Shown: one piece after another, positions 11,301 through 18,530 of the stretch | Layout of the letters: every line of letters begins with the position of its first letter | How positions within the stretch are numbered: position 1 is the first letter of the stretch | Source: Saprospiraceae bacterium | GTDB lineage: Bacteria; Bacteroidota; Bacteroidia; Chitinophagales; Saprospiraceae | Length of the DNA stretch: 56,384 nucleotides | Assembly: GCA_017987975.1 (NCBI GenBank) | Contig: JAGNSQ010000007.1 | Location: forward strand, 1 to 56,384 | Direction: 5' to 3' | Notes under the pieces: model-generated | Told to the model about the DNA's origin: nothing | Database searches by the model: none | Seen by the model: only the letters and a program-made list of their open reading frames with translations | Program-made: the position numbers and the translations under genes

Positions 11301-11433
11301 CGTATAATTCATCTTCAATTGAAGAAGTTGATGCTATATGTTCACTCCAACCCTCTTGACCATAGCCGGGTAGTTGAGCATTTAACCAACAAAATGTACA
11401 CAGTAAAATGCTTAAAATGCAGTATTTCATCAA
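8311..11433 (-). CDS. Large periplasmic tetratricopeptide-repeat protein
   Basis: This 1040-residue protein starts with a signal peptide (MMKYCILSILLCTFCWLNAQ). The rest is almost entirely TPR-like helix pairs, with recurring A-x(3)-Y-x-L-G/A-x(3)-Y-x(7)-A patterns such as YNNGRYDEAITYYDKI and YLKMGETENAVPSL. It would form a long superhelical scaffold in the periplasm. The C-terminus is charged and Lys/Glu rich. The gene is coupled by a 1-bp stop/start overlap to a downstream outer-membrane barrel protein. I believe this TPR-plus-barrel pairing recurs in Bacteroidota, but no specific function is known to me. A TAnnTTTG box lies 24 bp upstream of the start. Confidence 0.85.
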   Translation of the reverse strand: MMKYCILSILLCTFCWLNAQLPGYGQEGWSEHIASTSSIEDELYGNPRLQLFRQELLFQRPGFPLHERTVQVQETEKAIASLRLNAPDAEVNLVNWIQSQYNKAGIIPAILELASYYYNNGRYDEAITYYDKINDLNQLSDLELSELSFKKGYCFFVNKQFGQAKTTLAKTRELRDMYFHHTNYYYGMCQYFEKDYSGAVESFKRASNSGTYAGHIPYIIAQIYFAQKDFDKLLTYGEHKIGDKNTDNVKDIRLLLGQSYFLKGDYKRALPHLEFYESRTEKLSAEEFYQLAFTQYKLDNCEKAKSNFLELTQLETRMGQMASYYLADCYIKLGDRNSARSALRRVSNMDFDPAMKEEAKFNYGKISAELGSEREAINTLTETSESSRFYNESQEIINDILVNSNDYLNSLRIIESLKKPSDKIIKTYQMIALRQAIQYIEDGKSEQAGALLDKAVLYTLDRNYHCQTLYWKGKLAHDGGDLAASINHLDSYFGIANGVNDLPDESAQYMAHYIQGYNFLRSKLYKKAELQFKNAVVGINIQREGIKNDFVMNRILPDAFIRTADCLFRQNEYEGALDFYEQAVARKQGGFIYAMYQKALIQGLLKQADAKIATLLDIVKTNSSSEYGDDATYQLGETYLEKTSLDTSLFYFQKVIKDYGSKTSYANSARIKSGLIYFNKGEAAKALQEYKGVMKSNPSPAERSTSLKAIEEIYVDHMANSKAYLKYLDSIPATEKGSISLDSLTYHLAVNIFNNSQYEAAVNSFSEYLSNFPLGYYKNDARYYRAESNNVLKIYPASLQDYEAIINDGETRYKQKSIYKAALIAYHYTEDFEKALKYYKQSEMVSGDAGELFQSQYGALKSAFRLAKNMDIIEYGKKVIQNTAATKDERSAAHYYLAKTYLKMGETENAVPSLTFVDQNTNNNQGAESRYLLAEIQFNKKEYTQAEQQCHYANEKNGNYPYWIAKSLLLITDIYYQKEDLLNARAAVEAVLENFVEDADIIKLANEKLNKIKVKEAETNRIKSGNEPFDLQKKTKNEEE

Positions 11434-11456
11434 AATATATATTAAAAAAAACGATG

Positions 11457-11464
11457 CAAATATA
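11457..11464 (-). promoter_or_regulatory. TAnnTTTG -7 box before the TPR/barrel operon
   Basis: On the minus strand the sequence reads TATATTTG, an exact match to the Bacteroidota -7 consensus, 23 bp upstream of the TPR gene ATG. The -33 element is not clear. Confidence 0.5.
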
Positions 11465-11807
11465 CTTAACTTATGTGTTAAAACGTCAGATTTTGGCTAA
11501 TATGGCTCTACAAACGTTCAATTTTTTTTTGTTAAATGTGCCTGGTTTAGAAGACTTGATTGTGATTTACAGTAATTAAGCCTTTGGGACGATATGAAAA
11601 GTGTTATGACAAACTCCCAAAAAGGATTGTCAGTTGATTTTGAAGATTTTTTTCCATTCAGAAGGCGGGTTAGTTTTCTATTCGGCTTTGTTTCAAAATA
11701 GTTGAATTTAAACAGCTCAAAGAAAAGCAGAAGGTCAAATTGTTGGGATTTATCTTAATATTCGGGGCATTCTTCGAAAAATTAAACGTTATTGATATCA
11801 TATACCC
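11465..11807. other. AT-rich intergenic stretch, no gene recognised
   Basis: This is a divergent intergenic region between the TPR operon (minus) and the coiled-coil gene (plus). Open frames here are short and have no family resemblance. It presumably holds upstream promoter sequences for both sides. I see no strong hairpin or repeat. Confidence 0.5.
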
Positions 11808-11815
11808 TAAATTTG
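11808..11815 (+). promoter_or_regulatory. TAnnTTTG -7 box before the coiled-coil/PspA-like pair
   Basis: TAAATTTG matches the -7 consensus, 15 bp before the ATG at 11831. No TTTG at 19-22 bp upstream is evident, so confidence is limited. Confidence 0.4.
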
Positions 11816-11830
11816 TAAAAAAATGACAAT

Positions 11831-12382
11831 ATGACGATAGAGCTTGCTGCACTTTTTGACTTAAAAGAAGGGCTTAATGAAAAAATGGTAAACATCATTT
11901 TGCAGGCCATTCGTGATAAACATGAGTCGGGACTTGATTATTTGAGGTTCAAACAATCTGTAAAAAATCTTATGGCCATGGAAATGGATGAGACCACAGC
12001 TGTAAAATCGGCTTATGCCACGGCTTCCACCATGGGACTAGACCGAGAGAGTTTGTTCAATTCCATTACTTCCTATTTGGGAATAGTTGACGTCGAAAGG
12101 GATAAATTTATTGATACCCTCAAAAAACAAATTGACTCTCAAGTTGAAGAGCCTAAACAACAAATAGCAAAAACGGAGCAACTCATAGCCGGCAACCATC
12201 AAAAAATAAGTCAGTTACAAGCTGAAATTGCTGCTTATGAACAGCAAATAGTTTTGTTGAACCAGGAATTGGACTCAGCAGAAGAAAAGATTGAGAAAAC
12301 AAGGAAAGAGTTTCTGGCTGTTTATGAGAATTTTACGGAAAGTCTGAAAGAAGATAAGCAGCATTTTGAAGGACTGTTGTAA
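11831..12382 (+). CDS. Coiled-coil protein of unknown function, neighbour of the PspA-like protein
   Basis: This 183-residue cytoplasmic protein has no signal or membrane segment. Residues 1-95 look like a compact helical domain. Residues about 97-175 are a continuous coiled coil with heptad Leu/Ile and many Glu/Lys/Gln. I do not recognise the family. It lies 66 bp upstream of the membrane-anchored PspA-like gene on the same strand and no terminator separates them, so a functional link is plausible but unproven. Confidence 0.7.
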   Translation: MTIELAALFDLKEGLNEKMVNIILQAIRDKHESGLDYLRFKQSVKNLMAMEMDETTAVKSAYATASTMGLDRESLFNSITSYLGIVDVERDKFIDTLKKQIDSQVEEPKQQIAKTEQLIAGNHQKISQLQAEIAAYEQQIVLLNQELDSAEEKIEKTRKEFLAVYENFTESLKEDKQHFEGLL

Positions 12383-12448
12383 CTTTCATCAAATAGCTCA
12401 CGTTATTTGGTATTTTTTCATCAAATTTGTATAAAATAAATATTTAAG

Positions 12449-13465
12449 ATGGCTGATATATCTAATATGGATAATGCTTTTAAACCCAAATCCTTTTGGC
12501 AAAAGCCGGAAGGCGTAACCGGGGCCTTGTTTCTTACCGGCGTATTGGGTGGTTTGGGTTATGTACTTTTTAAATTTATGCCGCAGATATTGGCTTTTGC
12601 AAGTCAAACCCTGGGGCTTGTAATTACTTTATTAGCCTTAGGTGCTATTATCTACATGGTTCTTGATCCCAAAATGAGGGCTTTGGTAAGTTATCTTTAC
12701 AAATCCATCATGCGGTGGATAACAGGGGTTTTTATCACTATTGATCCCATTGGCATTCTGAAAAACTATATTGAAGATCTGGAAGACAACCTCAAAAAAA
12801 TGGGTACCCAGATTGGCAGTTTGAAAGGACAGATGCGCAAATTGAAAACCATCGTAGAAGAAAACAACGCGGAGATCAATCAGAACATGCTCATAGCTAA
12901 AAAGGCTAAGGAGCAAGGCAATCAACAGGCCATGCTTCTTTCCAGCAGGAAAGCTGCAAGATTAACAGAAAGTAATGAAAAGTACCTCGCACTTCACAGC
13001 AAGATGACCATCTTATATAAGGTATTGTCAAAGATGTACTCCAACTCAGAAGTTTTGCTGGAAGATACCAAAGACCAGGTAAAGGTTAAAGAGCAAGAGT
13101 ACAAGGCCATCAAGACCAGTCACAGTGCTATGCGTGGAGCTATGAGCATCATCAAAGGTGATTCAGACAGAAGAGCTATGTTTGACCAGGCATTGGAATA
13201 TGTGGCTGATGATGTTGCCAATAAAGTAGGTGAAATGGAAAGGTTTATGGAGATGTCTTCAGATTTCATGAACTCTATCGACTTGCAAAATGGAGTTTTT
13301 GAAGAGCAAGGTCTTAAGATGTTGGAAGAGTATGAAAAGAAATCTACTTTATTGCTGATGGGCAATGCTAAAGACAGTGGTGAATCAGAACTGATGGAAT
13401 TGAAGCTCCCTGAAGTACAAACAAGAACAGGTCAGAAAGGAGATTACGAAGGCTTATTTGAATAG
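12449..13465 (+). CDS. Membrane-anchored PspA/Vipp1-like (ESCRT-III-like) protein
   Basis: This 338-residue protein has two hydrophobic helices at about 22-42 and 48-72. A long helical region follows (about 97-310), which starts IDPIGILKNYIEDLEDNLKK. That resembles the opening of PspA/IM30 proteins, where a ''DP...L.QYI.DME'' pattern leads into the helical hairpin; the run of Ala/Lys/Gln-rich helices and the FDQALEYVADDVANKVGEME segment also resemble PspA. PspA/Vipp1 proteins polymerise on membranes and repair or stabilise them. Canonical members have an amphipathic N-terminal helix instead of two transmembrane segments, so this would be a permanently anchored variant. The assignment is by visual pattern, not by a profile search. 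A strong terminator follows. Confidence 0.6.
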   Translation: MADISNMDNAFKPKSFWQKPEGVTGALFLTGVLGGLGYVLFKFMPQILAFASQTLGLVITLLALGAIIYMVLDPKMRALVSYLYKSIMRWITGVFITIDPIGILKNYIEDLEDNLKKMGTQIGSLKGQMRKLKTIVEENNAEINQNMLIAKKAKEQGNQQAMLLSSRKAARLTESNEKYLALHSKMTILYKVLSKMYSNSEVLLEDTKDQVKVKEQEYKAIKTSHSAMRGAMSIIKGDSDRRAMFDQALEYVADDVANKVGEMERFMEMSSDFMNSIDLQNGVFEEQGLKMLEEYEKKSTLLLMGNAKDSGESELMELKLPEVQTRTGQKGDYEGLFE

Positions 13466-13479
13466 GCTTTTCTGATAGA

Positions 13480-13519
13480 TAAAAAAAAACCGCGAAGTGC
13501 AGACTCCGCGGTTTTTTTA
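13480..13519. terminator. Bidirectional rho-independent terminator between the PspA-like gene and rplS
   Basis: An 11-bp stem (13488-13498 with 13503-13513, one A/C mismatch) has a 4-nt loop (GCAG). It has an A-run on the left and a T-run on the right. It sits between convergent genes and should stop transcription from both sides. Confidence 0.88.
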
Positions 13520-13533
13520 TATTTAGAGATAAA

Positions 13534-13881
13534 TTATCTCCTTCTTTCTTTGATTTTAGATTTCTTGCCTACAAGAGCACGCAGGTAAAACAACTTGGCT
13601 CTTCTGACTTTTCCTCTTTTTAGCACTTCAATGTCAACAATTGCAGGAGAATTAAATGGAAAAATCCTTTCAACACCAACTCCGTTTGACATTTTTCTTA
13701 CGATGAAGGTCTTGGTCATTCCTTCTCCAGACATGGCAATCACATCGCCTTTAAAAACCTGGATTCTTTCCTTGTTTCCTTCAACAATTTTGTAATTTAC
13801 AGCAATAGAATCTCCCGCTCTGAAGCTTGGATGATTTTTGGCCGGTAATAAAGTCTCTTGTACGTATTTAATCAAGTCCAT
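13534..13881 (-). CDS. rplS: 50S ribosomal protein L19
   Basis: This 115-residue protein has the usual bacterial L19 length. Typical segments are present: [16 protein letters not shown] near the start, the central [11 protein letters not shown] with [18 protein letters not shown], and the basic C-terminus [21 protein letters not shown]19 sits at the 30S-50S interface. The gene stands alone here rather than with rpsP-rimM-trmD. A TAnnTTTG box is 25 bp upstream of the ATG and a strong terminator follows. Confidence 0.98.
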   Translation of the reverse strand: MDLIKYVQETLLPAKNHPSFRAGDSIAVNYKIVEGNKERIQVFKGDVIAMSGEGMTKTFIVRKMSNGVGVERIFPFNSPAIVDIEVLKRGKVRRAKLFYLRALVGKKSKIKERRR

Positions 13882-13906
13882 GACTATACTTTTTATAATT
13901 GGACTG

Positions 13907-13914
13907 CAAAAGTA
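13907..13914 (-). promoter_or_regulatory. TAnnTTTG -7 box before rplS
   Basis: The minus strand reads TACTTTTG, an exact consensus match, 25 bp before the rplS ATG. This leaves a leader of roughly 20 nt. Confidence 0.55.
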
Positions 13915-14093
13915 ATTTTTTTCCCTGTATTTATAAAGTAAATTGTGAAAATTATTTAGAATATATTAGAAAAAACATAAATATTAATTCATTTTTCATT
14001 GATAATCAATTTTATACAATAAAATTTATCTTTCTTTTTTTGGTGGAACCTTTTTTACTTATCTTGCATTAATAATCAAAATATAAAGAACAA

Positions 14094-14837
14094 ATGGCTG
14101 GAAAATCATTTTATGAATCCCGAAACCCGATGATTAACGAAGAATCAATTGCAAAGATCTCTGCAAGAGATGGATACCTGAGCGGTGAAACAATGAGCAT
14201 TGATGGTGCCATCAACAAAACGCTGATTTTATTTTCAATTTTGGTGATCACATCATTTATCAGTTACCTGATGCCTTCTACCCTTCTGATGATTACAGGA
14301 GCAATAGGTGGCTTGATTGCTGTTTTGGTGGCTAGTTTTAAGCCTCATACTTCTCCTATAGCTGCGCCGGTATATACCGCATTTGAAGGGCTTTTTGTAG
14401 GTTCAATTTCAGCTGTATATGCAGCACAGACACAGGGTATTATTTTTAATGCCATAAGTCTCACTTTTGGCACCCTTTTATTGATGGTCATTCTGTACAA
14501 GTACAAAATTATTACAGTCACCCAAAAGTTGAGATCTGGTATTATCATTGCTACCGGGGCCATAGCTTTGGTTTACTTGCTTGGATTTATTTTCCAATTA
14601 TTTGGATACAATATTCCTTATATCCACCAAGGAGGACTAATGGGAATTGGCTTTTCTTTGCTGGTCATCGGTATTGCAGCTCTCAATCTGCTCTTGGATT
14701 TTGATAACTTTGACAAGGCAGAAAAATATGGTGCTCCCAAATACATGGAGTGGTTTTGCGCCATGGGCCTGATGGTAACCCTCGTGTGGTTGTACATCGA
14801 ATTTTTGAGATTATTGTCAAAGTTGAACAGAGACTAA
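14094..14837 (+). CDS. Bax inhibitor-1/YccA family membrane protein
   Basis: This 247-residue protein has a polar N-terminus (about 40 residues: SFYESRNPMINEE...) and then about seven hydrophobic helices. Conserved features of the BI-1-like group are visible: the short segment after helix 2 (ASFKPHTSPIAAPVYTAFEGLFVG) and, near the end, LNLLLDFDNFDKAEKYGAPKYMEWFCAMGLMVTLVWLYIEFLRLL. These are the acidic pore/pH-sensor region and the final helix of the Bax1-I family. The family is thought to leak Ca2+ or protons; the bacterial role is not settled. It is followed by a terminator. Confidence 0.93.
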   Translation: MAGKSFYESRNPMINEESIAKISARDGYLSGETMSIDGAINKTLILFSILVITSFISYLMPSTLLMITGAIGGLIAVLVASFKPHTSPIAAPVYTAFEGLFVGSISAVYAAQTQGIIFNAISLTFGTLLLMVILYKYKIITVTQKLRSGIIIATGAIALVYLLGFIFQLFGYNIPYIHQGGLMGIGFSLLVIGIAALNLLLDFDNFDKAEKYGAPKYMEWFCAMGLMVTLVWLYIEFLRLLSKLNRD

Positions 14838-14858
14838 TTGATTATATAAATATAACAG

Positions 14859-14881
14859 AGGGGCTTAGGCCCCTTTTTTTT
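14859..14881 (+). terminator. Rho-independent terminator after the Bax inhibitor-1 gene
   Basis: A stem GGGGC/GCCCC (14860-14864 with 14869-14873) extended by an A-T pair has a 4-nt loop TTAG and is followed by eight T residues. Confidence 0.85.
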
Positions 14882-14919
14882 GCCCTTTTCGCATTCTATC
14901 TAGTCAAAGTTTTGGAAAA

Positions 14920-14953
14920 TTTGATTAAATTAATATTTCGTTTTGTATATTTG
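14920..14953 (+). promoter_or_regulatory. Bacteroidota promoter before the 181-residue membrane protein
   Basis: TTTG at 14920-14923 and TATATTTG at 14946-14953 match the -33 and -7 elements with 22-bp spacing. The start codon follows 23 bp after the -7 box. Confidence 0.6.
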
Positions 14954-14976
14954 TTTCACAACAATTTATAAACAAA

Positions 14977-15522
14977 ATGAACACAAAATCAATTATTGCC
15001 ATTCTCGTTGGAGGTGTATTGTTATTCGTTTGGCAGTTTTTATCATGGACCATTTTTAACATTCATGGAGGAAACCAAAAATATACAGCCAAACAAAACG
15101 AAATCATTCAGTTTTTAGACCAAAATCTGGAAGGGGAAGGAAGTTATTTTTTGCCTAATTTTCCTCCGGGAACTTCTCAGGAAGAGCAGCAGGCAAAAAT
15201 GGAAGCCTTAAAAGGTACGCCATGGGTAACCATCGCATTTCACAAGTCCATGGATATGAACATGGGGGTTAACATGGCAAGGGGCCTCGTGATCAATTTT
15301 GTGGCCATCGGTTTGCTCTTGTGGGTATTGATGCAGTTTGCCAATAAAGGATTTAAAGAAGTTTATATGGCCTCGTTGTTTACCGGTTTGATTTCTTATT
15401 TTACTGGATCATACACATTTAGTATTTGGTATGAAACCAATTCAATTCCTGATTTGATCGATGCCATTGCGAGCTGGTCGCTGGTTGGATTATGGCTTGG
15501 ATATTATATCAGTAAAAAATAG
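14977..15522 (+). CDS. Conserved-looking membrane protein of unknown function
   Basis: This 181-residue protein has a transmembrane helix or uncleaved signal at residues 5-27. A polar extracytoplasmic segment of about 80 residues follows, with an FLPNFPPGTSQEEQ stretch. Three more helices lie between about 105 and 178. I cannot name the family with confidence, though proteins of this layout are common in Bacteroidota. It has its own promoter signature. Its 3' end overlaps the 3' end of the convergent pseudouridine synthase gene by 33 bp. Confidence 0.75.
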   Translation: MNTKSIIAILVGGVLLFVWQFLSWTIFNIHGGNQKYTAKQNEIIQFLDQNLEGEGSYFLPNFPPGTSQEEQQAKMEALKGTPWVTIAFHKSMDMNMGVNMARGLVINFVAIGLLLWVLMQFANKGFKEVYMASLFTGLISYFTGSYTFSIWYETNSIPDLIDAIASWSLVGLWLGYYISKK

Positions 15523-16242
15523 GTTAGCATCATATAAATAGGTTGGCAACTCAAATCCAAGCAAGAGCGCTGATTGAACAAAGGCAGGTGGCAATTGAGC
15601 GAAAAACGAAAAAACGTTTTCGTTTTGGTTGTTGATCAGCACCAAACTAATAGCGTGCAAGGGCATATGGTGAATGTTTAGATTTTCGCCCAGTAGTTTA
15701 TTTTGTTTATTACAACCATGAGGTCTGTCAGCAACTATAGGGTGGAATATATGCGAGGCATGGCGCCTGATTTGGTGCATTCTGCCAGTTTCAGGGTAAA
15801 ACACAACTAATGAATACCTGGAAGTAGTAAAATTTTTGTGGGCAAGGTCAATTTCAGATTTTTGAATTACCCTGTAACGGGTAATGGCTTCCTGTGATTT
15901 GCCTGATTCCGTTTTTAATGGGTAGTCAATAATGCCTTCGTCTGGCATATATCCACGGCAAATGGAAACATAGGTTTTAATAGTTCTTCGTTCTTCAAAG
16001 GTTTTATTGTAATGGATAAGACCGGACTTACTTTTTGCAAAAAGTAGAACACCTGTTGTTTTGCGATCAAGTCTGTGAACAGGGTACACATGACTTCCCA
16101 CATAGTCACGCACAGGATACATAAGGATCTGATCAGATTTGGCATCAAGACTACTTTTGTGGACAAAATAACCGTAAGGTTTGTTGATGACAATGAGGTC
16201 TTCGTCCTCATAAATGATGAGCTCGCTTATGGAGGGAATCAT
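15490..16242 (-). CDS. truC: TruC-like pseudouridine synthase (RluA family)
   Basis: This 250-residue protein belongs to the RluA-type pseudouridine synthases. The catalytic motif VYPVHRLDRKTTGVLLFAK contains the nucleophilic Asp at residue 59 within HRLDR. ETGRMHQIRRHASHIFHPIVADRPHG is the RluA/TruC-type RNA-binding segment. The short length and lack of an S4 domain fit TruC, which modifies U65 of tRNA, better than RluC/D. The substrate assignment is a family inference. Its ATG overlaps the stop of the upstream 96-residue gene (ATGA), so the two are coupled. Confidence 0.85.
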   Translation of the reverse strand: MIPSISELIIYEDEDLIVINKPYGYFVHKSSLDAKSDQILMYPVRDYVGSHVYPVHRLDRKTTGVLLFAKSKSGLIHYNKTFEERRTIKTYVSICRGYMPDEGIIDYPLKTESGKSQEAITRYRVIQKSEIDLAHKNFTTSRYSLVVFYPETGRMHQIRRHASHIFHPIVADRPHGCNKQNKLLGENLNIHHMPLHAISLVLINNQNENVFSFFAQLPPAFVQSALLLGFELPTYLYDANLFFTDIISKP

Positions 16243-16529
16243 CTGATCAGATAACCTATTAAGGCAATCAATGCGATCAACCCTGTAGCAATAAAAAGGC
16301 TGTTCCTAATATTATTGGTAAAGGCAAGGATGTGGTACTGGTGTTGCGGATATTTTTGTAAAATCTCATCCCTCATTTTACCGCCATCCAACATATGCTT
16401 TAGAGAAAACTCAATTTTGTTTTGAACCAGGTATTTATAGTGCTTAAATACTTTGACACGGAAGTAGACATTGAAAAAAAGCATCAGGCAAAATAGGCCA
16501 ATAACAATGGTGATTACAAAAGAATTCAT
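16239..16529 (-). CDS. Small two-helix membrane protein, unknown function
   Basis: This 96-residue protein has a hydrophobic helix at about 4-24, a basic central loop (about 50 residues) and a second helix at about 72-94. No family is recognised. It is translationally coupled to the pseudouridine synthase downstream through an ATGA overlap and begins 10 bp after the NlpC/P60-like gene stop, so the three are probably one transcript. Confidence 0.7.
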   Translation of the reverse strand: MNSFVITIVIGLFCLMLFFNVYFRVKVFKHYKYLVQNKIEFSLKHMLDGGKMRDEILQKYPQHQYHILAFTNNIRNSLFIATGLIALIALIGYLIR

Positions 16530-16538
16530 TCGGCAAAG

Positions 16539-17318
16539 TTAAGGTGTCAGGTGCGGAACTCTGCCTATGTACCTAAGTTTATGACTATATTTTTTAGTTT
16601 CTTTATTGTAAATGCCTTCATGATCTAACTTGTCGATCCTTGCTTTTTCAGCAACGTGAAGCACCTGACCGTCGGAAAGAACAATGCCTAAATGGTCTAT
16701 TTCTTCATTTTTGTTGATAAAAAAAGCAATATCTCCGGGACTCGCTTGTTCGATAAAATGGATCACCTCAAAATCAAACTTCAACATTTGGTCCAGGGTG
16801 CGGGGCAAGGCAACTCCGGCACATTTATAAATTAATTGTACAAGGGCCATTTTATCTAATCCAAAAACAGATCGGCCACCGTTGATAAATGGAGCATTGA
16901 CAAACCTTCTTGTCAATTTTTCCATGATATCCGGACCAAATTTTACCTCCTGAAAGCTGGAAGCCTGGCCATTATAAACATATTTTCCGGCTGCAGTTTT
17001 AAAAACCATGCCATCATATTCCGGCAAGGAAGATGCTATCAGCACAGGAAAACTGACATCGTTGTTCATCAAGACCTGACATACTTCAAGGGCTACTGAG
17101 AAGTTGGTAGAGAACTTTTTGTGCATTTCTGGGGTAATTTCACTGAGTTGGCGTAGATCGGCCCAGGCTTCAGTGCCGTCAAAATCGGTAATAATTTTGG
17201 CCCATTGTTTGTTTTTTCGGGAAATAATTTGGGCAGTCTCTCCAAATAAAATCTGAGAAACCAAAGGAGCTCCTTCTGATGGCTTGGTGTATAAAGCTAC
17301 CAGTGAAAGATCACACAT
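16539..17318 (-). CDS. SH3-NlpC/P60-like protein lacking the catalytic cysteine
   Basis: The protein has an N-terminal bacterial SH3-like region (CDLSLVALYTKPSEG..., ending AWADL) and a C-terminal NlpC/P60 (C40) fold. Active members cleave peptidoglycan stem peptides using Cys-His-His. The nucleophile motif, normally F-G-x-D-C-S-G, here reads FGLDKMAL. Codon AAA at 16851-16853 gives Lys where Cys is expected. The later histidines are kept (DHLGIV and VLHVA). The reading frame is otherwise intact, so this looks like a pseudoenzyme, not a pseudogene. I chose the ATG at 17318 because homologues start just before C-x-L-S-x-V-P/A; an in-frame ATG at 17375 would add 19 residues. It may bind rather than cut cell wall. 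Confidence 0.8.
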   Translation of the reverse strand: MCDLSLVALYTKPSEGAPLVSQILFGETAQIISRKNKQWAKIITDFDGTEAWADLRQLSEITPEMHKKFSTNFSVALEVCQVLMNNDVSFPVLIASSLPEYDGMVFKTAAGKYVYNGQASSFQEVKFGPDIMEKLTRRFVNAPFINGGRSVFGLDKMALVQLIYKCAGVALPRTLDQMLKFDFEVIHFIEQASPGDIAFFINKNEEIDHLGIVLSDGQVLHVAEKARIDKLDHEGIYNKETKKYSHKLRYIGRVPHLTP

Positions 17319-17418
17319 CAAATAATCGCTTTGTTGCAATTTTACTTTTCGGCCCACATGCATTATTCTATGCACTTTACTGCCAAAATGGTGCCAGATT
17401 TATTGAGGTCGGTTGGTC

Positions 17419-18501
17419 TTAATCCACCCAGTCAGCCAAAAAAAGATTGGTGTCTCTGGTGCCGTTGTTGTTTCGGTTACTGGCAAAAATCAATTTTTTA
17501 CCATCAAAAGAGAACATGGGAAAAGAGTCAAATGCGGTGTCATACGTAATTTGCTCTAAGCCGGTTCCATCCAGATTGATCATAAAAAGATTAAACGGAA
17601 ATCCTCTTTTTGATTTGTGATTAGAAGAAAATATCACCTTTTTACCCGAAGGATGGAAAAAAGGTGCCCAGTTGGCATTTCCCAAATCGGTTAGTTTCCT
17701 GAGGTTGGATCCATCAGCATTACAAATGTGCAATTCCATTTTAGTGGGCTGAACCAAACCTTCTGCCAACAAGTCTTTGTATTCTTTTACATCTTGCTCT
17801 GAAGTGGGTCTTGATGCCCTGAAAATGATCTGGCTTCCGTCTGGTGAGAAAAAAGCTCCTCCATCATATCCAAGTCCACTGGTAATTTGTTTAACCTGGC
17901 TACCATCTAAATTCATGGTATAAAGCTCTAAATCGCCACTTCTCATGGAAGTAAAAACAATTTTATCCCCTTTGGGCGAAACGGTGGCTTCTGCATCGTA
18001 CCCTGATTCGTTGGTGAGCTTTTTAATAATATTACCTTTTAGGTCACCAACATAGATGTCAAAATCTTTATAAATGGGCCAAACATATTTGCCATCGGTC
18101 CTCCTTTCCGGAGAATGGGGGCAAGAAGCACCACCTTCATGCGTAGAGGCATAAACCAAAGATTTGCCATCCGGTAAAAAATAAGAGCAGGTTGTTCGGC
18201 CTTTTCCGGTAGAAACCAGTGGGGGTGTTTTACCTTTTTCCCATTTTTCGAGATCAAAATAAAAGATTTGATCGCATTGGGCCCCCCAAATGGTGTTGGT
18301 AGCCTGAAATACAATTTTTTTATCATCAAAACTCCAATAAGCCTCTGCATTATCACCGCCAAAAGTGAGTTGACGAATGTTTTTTAAATGTTTTTCTTCG
18401 GGATATCTTACCGGAGCCTCATTAGACCCCTGGGGCAATTGGCTGGTTTTACAGGCAGTGAACAGTGTACCTAAAACCAAAAAGGTTAAAATTTTGTGCA
18501 T
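17419..18501 (-). CDS. TolB-like beta-propeller lipoprotein (PD40 repeats)
   Basis: This 360-residue protein has a lipoprotein signal (LGTLFTAC, Cys at residue 17). Repeated WD40-like/PD40 blades follow: GYDAEATVSPKGDKIVFTSM, GYDGGAFFSPDGSQIIFRAS, NWAPFFHPSGKKVIFSSN and FDSFPMFSFDGKKLIFASN. Each carries the F-S-P-D/K-G-x-K/Q-I-x-F pattern typical of TolB C-terminal repeats. A TolB N-terminal domain is absent, so it is a stand-alone propeller, probably anchored to the periplasmic face of a membrane. No specific ligand or partner can be read from the sequence. Similar proteins are common and functionally vague in Bacteroidota. Confidence 0.85.
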   Translation of the reverse strand: MHKILTFLVLGTLFTACKTSQLPQGSNEAPVRYPEEKHLKNIRQLTFGGDNAEAYWSFDDKKIVFQATNTIWGAQCDQIFYFDLEKWEKGKTPPLVSTGKGRTTCSYFLPDGKSLVYASTHEGGASCPHSPERRTDGKYVWPIYKDFDIYVGDLKGNIIKKLTNESGYDAEATVSPKGDKIVFTSMRSGDLELYTMNLDGSQVKQITSGLGYDGGAFFSPDGSQIIFRASRPTSEQDVKEYKDLLAEGLVQPTKMELHICNADGSNLRKLTDLGNANWAPFFHPSGKKVIFSSNHKSKRGFPFNLFMINLDGTGLEQITYDTAFDSFPMFSFDGKKLIFASNRNNNGTRDTNLFLADWVD

Positions 18502-18530
18502 ATTCTAATTTATAAATCGTCGCGAAAATA

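Noticed and set aside
11190-11579. Open frame of 129 codons on the plus strand across the TPR gene start
   Set aside because: It is antisense to the TPR signal peptide region and its composition (runs of Phe/Leu, no domain) is that of a chance frame.
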